Assembly (NCBI GenBank): GCA_946811185.2
Contig: OX328104.1
Coordinates: 15,574,914-15,638,913 of the forward strand
DNA: 64,000 bases
Origin: Hippopus hippopus
Lineage: Eukaryota > Mollusca > Bivalvia > Cardiida > Cardiidae
Direction of reading: 5' to 3'
This document shows, piece after piece, positions 62,852 through 64,000 of this stretch (the first letter of the stretch is position 1; each line of letters starts with the position of its first letter). Under the pieces are notes generated by a model, which saw only the letters and a program-made list of their open reading frames with translations, did no database searches and was not told where the DNA came from. The translations under genes and the position numbers were made by a program.

Positions 62852-63265
62852 CCCTTACACTGCTGAGCGTGACTCACTGACCTTTGCGGACAATGTAGAT
62901 CCAAGATCAGACTGCACTGAACGTGCAGTCTGATCTTGGATCTACACTGTCCGATAAGGAGATATTATCCCCCAAAACATAACTTTGAAATAGCAATATT
63001 TGGATTTTTACCATTGTTACGGGAGACCACTCCTTCATGCATGGCTTCATCCCGATTTAAGTAAAATACCTAACAACTGCGTCAGAGAGAATTCTCTTTG
63101 GCTCAGTGGTTATGGTATTGGCCTTTCGTCCAGGCGTTCTAGGTTCGAATCCTGCCCGGTCCCTGTATTTCTACCATGCATTTGTTCATTTGTTTCTTTG
63201 TTACGGACTTTGTTTGTAAGACCATCGAATTGAACATTTCATTTTAGTTATTTAGCAGGATAAGA
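62848..63265. mobile_element. 'Cttaggctgctaagcg' MITE, interrupted by a SINE-like insertion
   Basis: TTAAcccttacactgctgag (TTAA shared with the PalMITE), palindrome 'ccaagatcagactgcactga' / 'cgtgcagtctgatcttggat', then after the insert 'catttcattttagttattta' and gcaggataagag. Confidence 0.75.
63017..63229 (+). mobile_element. Short tRNA-headed SINE (family 4) inside a MITE
   Basis: A box tggctcagtggttatgg and B box ggttcgaatcctgcc lie 38 bp apart in 63100-63155. accat flanks the insert (63011-63016 region and about 63221-63225). Removing the insert restores the MITE sequence seen at 7585. Acceptor-stem halves do not pair, so it is not a working tRNA gene. Confidence 0.65.
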
Positions 63266-63351
63266 GTTCAATGATCCCCTGATCCTACAAGACCTAAGAA
63301 GAAAGCTGTTGAAAACCTTGTGGGAAAGGAAGAAAATGCCGGTAACAATAG
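63266..63351 (+). mobile_element. PalMITE left half
   Basis: 'gatcctacaagacctaagaa', 'ctgttgaaaaccttgtggga', 'agaaaatgccggtaac'; stops where the next copy begins. Confidence 0.55.
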
Positions 63352-63579
63352 TTAACTCTTTACCATACAATCCCGACTTTTAACAACCCTGAGAAAGAAG
63401 CCTTTTGAAAATATTGTGGGCAAAGGAGAAAATGCTGGTAACCAGCAGTTTCTCCTTTTTCCCCAATGTTTTCTACCTTTCCCAAAACCAATTTCAATTT
63501 TTTGTAACTTTTATTTTGTCATCTGCTAATGCTTTCAATTTCGACGAGTCTTGAAGTTTGTCGTTTGGTAAAAAGTTAA
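63352..63579 (+). mobile_element. PalMITE copy, complete
   Basis: TTAActctttaccatacaat ... cgtttggtaaaaagTTAA. Confidence 0.8.
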
Positions 63580-63616
63580 CTCGCATCAATTTGGCTACAT
63601 TTGTCATCTGAATGCT

Positions 63617-63743
63617 TTAACATTTTACCAAACGACAAAATTTTAGACTGGTCAAAACTGAAAGCATTTGCAGACAACAAATAAAGTGTAGAATAAATTT
63701 TAAAACTTGTGTCTGAAAGGGTAGAAAACATTGTGGGAAAAGG
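63617..63743 (-). mobile_element. PalMITE left half, ended by a Helitron-like fragment
   Basis: TTAAcattttaccaaacgac to 'cattgtgggaaaagga', where aacaagagggcc begins. Confidence 0.7.
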
Positions 63744-63784
63744 AAACAAGAGGGCCATGATGGCCCTGTATCGCTCCACTGGCT
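63744..63784 (+). mobile_element. 5' terminal fragment of the 165-bp-type Helitron-like element
   Basis: aacaagagggccatgatggc, then cctgtatcgctccactggct: the same 41 bp as the left end at 45988. Only the terminus is present. Confidence 0.7.
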
Positions 63785-63786
63785 TT

Positions 63787-64000
63787 TTAACCCTTTACCA
63801 CACAAATCAAAGTTTAATGACCCTGAAAGAGAAGGCTTTCAAAAACATCGTGAGAAAAGGACATGTTGTCAGCCAGTATTTTCTCCTTTTCCCACGTTTC
63901 CTAACCTATCAAAGACAGAAATAGTCATTTAAGCTACATTCAATTTGTCTTTTTGCAATGGCTTTAAACTTGGTACAGTAAAAAAAATTTGTCATTTTTC
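63787..64000 (+). mobile_element. PalMITE copy running off the window
   Basis: TTAAccctttaccacacaaa, diverged hairpin, 'tgcaatggctttaaacttgg', last bases 'aatttgtcatttttc' just short of the right tip. Confidence 0.65.

Noticed and set aside
63090..63160. Possible tRNA gene (A box tggctcagtggtta, B box ggttcgaatcc)
   Set aside because: Acceptor-stem halves do not pair and the T-stem is imperfect. The sequence is the head of a SINE-like insertion with flanking duplications.

Overview
The window looks like nuclear DNA of a bivalve mollusc. It is AT-rich, intron-bearing and crowded with small non-autonomous transposons, tRNA-derived SINEs and Helitron-like elements. The bivalve assignment is inferred from the style of the repeats (for example the 'gggccatgatggccct...gctcacctgag' and 'cttgcaacacgc' elements) and is not proven. 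No prokaryotic operon, rRNA gene, functional tRNA or CRISPR array was found.

One host gene is supported. It lies on the minus strand from about 59009 down to 16408. Ten exons with GT/AG borders and matching phases join into one open frame of 896 codons plus stop, lacking only the N-terminal exon(s). Exons a-f (58791-59009, 45178-45316, 43841-43964, 40506-40581, 38263-38415, 37299-37344) encode a protein kinase domain of the death-associated protein kinase (DAPK) family with the family's basic loop, HLDLKPEN, DFG and APE motifs. Exons g-h (27963-28052, 26248-26346) encode the DAPK calmodulin-binding autoregulatory segment. A 27-nt microexon (25022-25048) and a very long last exon (16408-18126) follow. 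The last exon adds 572 residues of mostly disordered, acidic sequence in place of the ankyrin/ROC/death domains of DAPK1. This tail carries two related amphipathic helices; the second strongly resembles the PKA-anchoring helix of AKAPs (Ht31 type). A DAPK that is also a putative A-kinase anchor is the most interesting prediction here.

The rest is repeats. The dominant family, called PalMITE here, is about 230 bp, ends in TTAAcYctttacca / tggtaaagRgttaa and is centred on a near-perfect 67-bp palindrome. I count about 75 complete or partial copies in both orientations, in places as head-to-tail arrays sharing one TTAA. Several copies carry substitutions matched on both arms of the hairpin.

Other families: a tRNA-derived SINE with A and B boxes and a caatcaatca tail (about 11 copies); three other tRNA-headed SINEs and one larger retroposon with target-site duplications; Helitron/HINE-like elements with 'aacaagag' and 'gagctaa' ends, internal tandem repeats of about 144 or 165 bp and gacgac-rich tails; a hAT-like element (8805-10250) with a 5-bp duplication and a transposase first-exon remnant; a fold-back mariner relic (23619-24628); a TTAA-flanked 790-bp element (60623-61412); and several long-TIR MITEs. 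Nested insertions give a relative chronology at several places. Positions 1-16407 hold repeats only. The kinase introns hold the same families, and the 5-kb upstream of 59009 shows no recognisable first exon.
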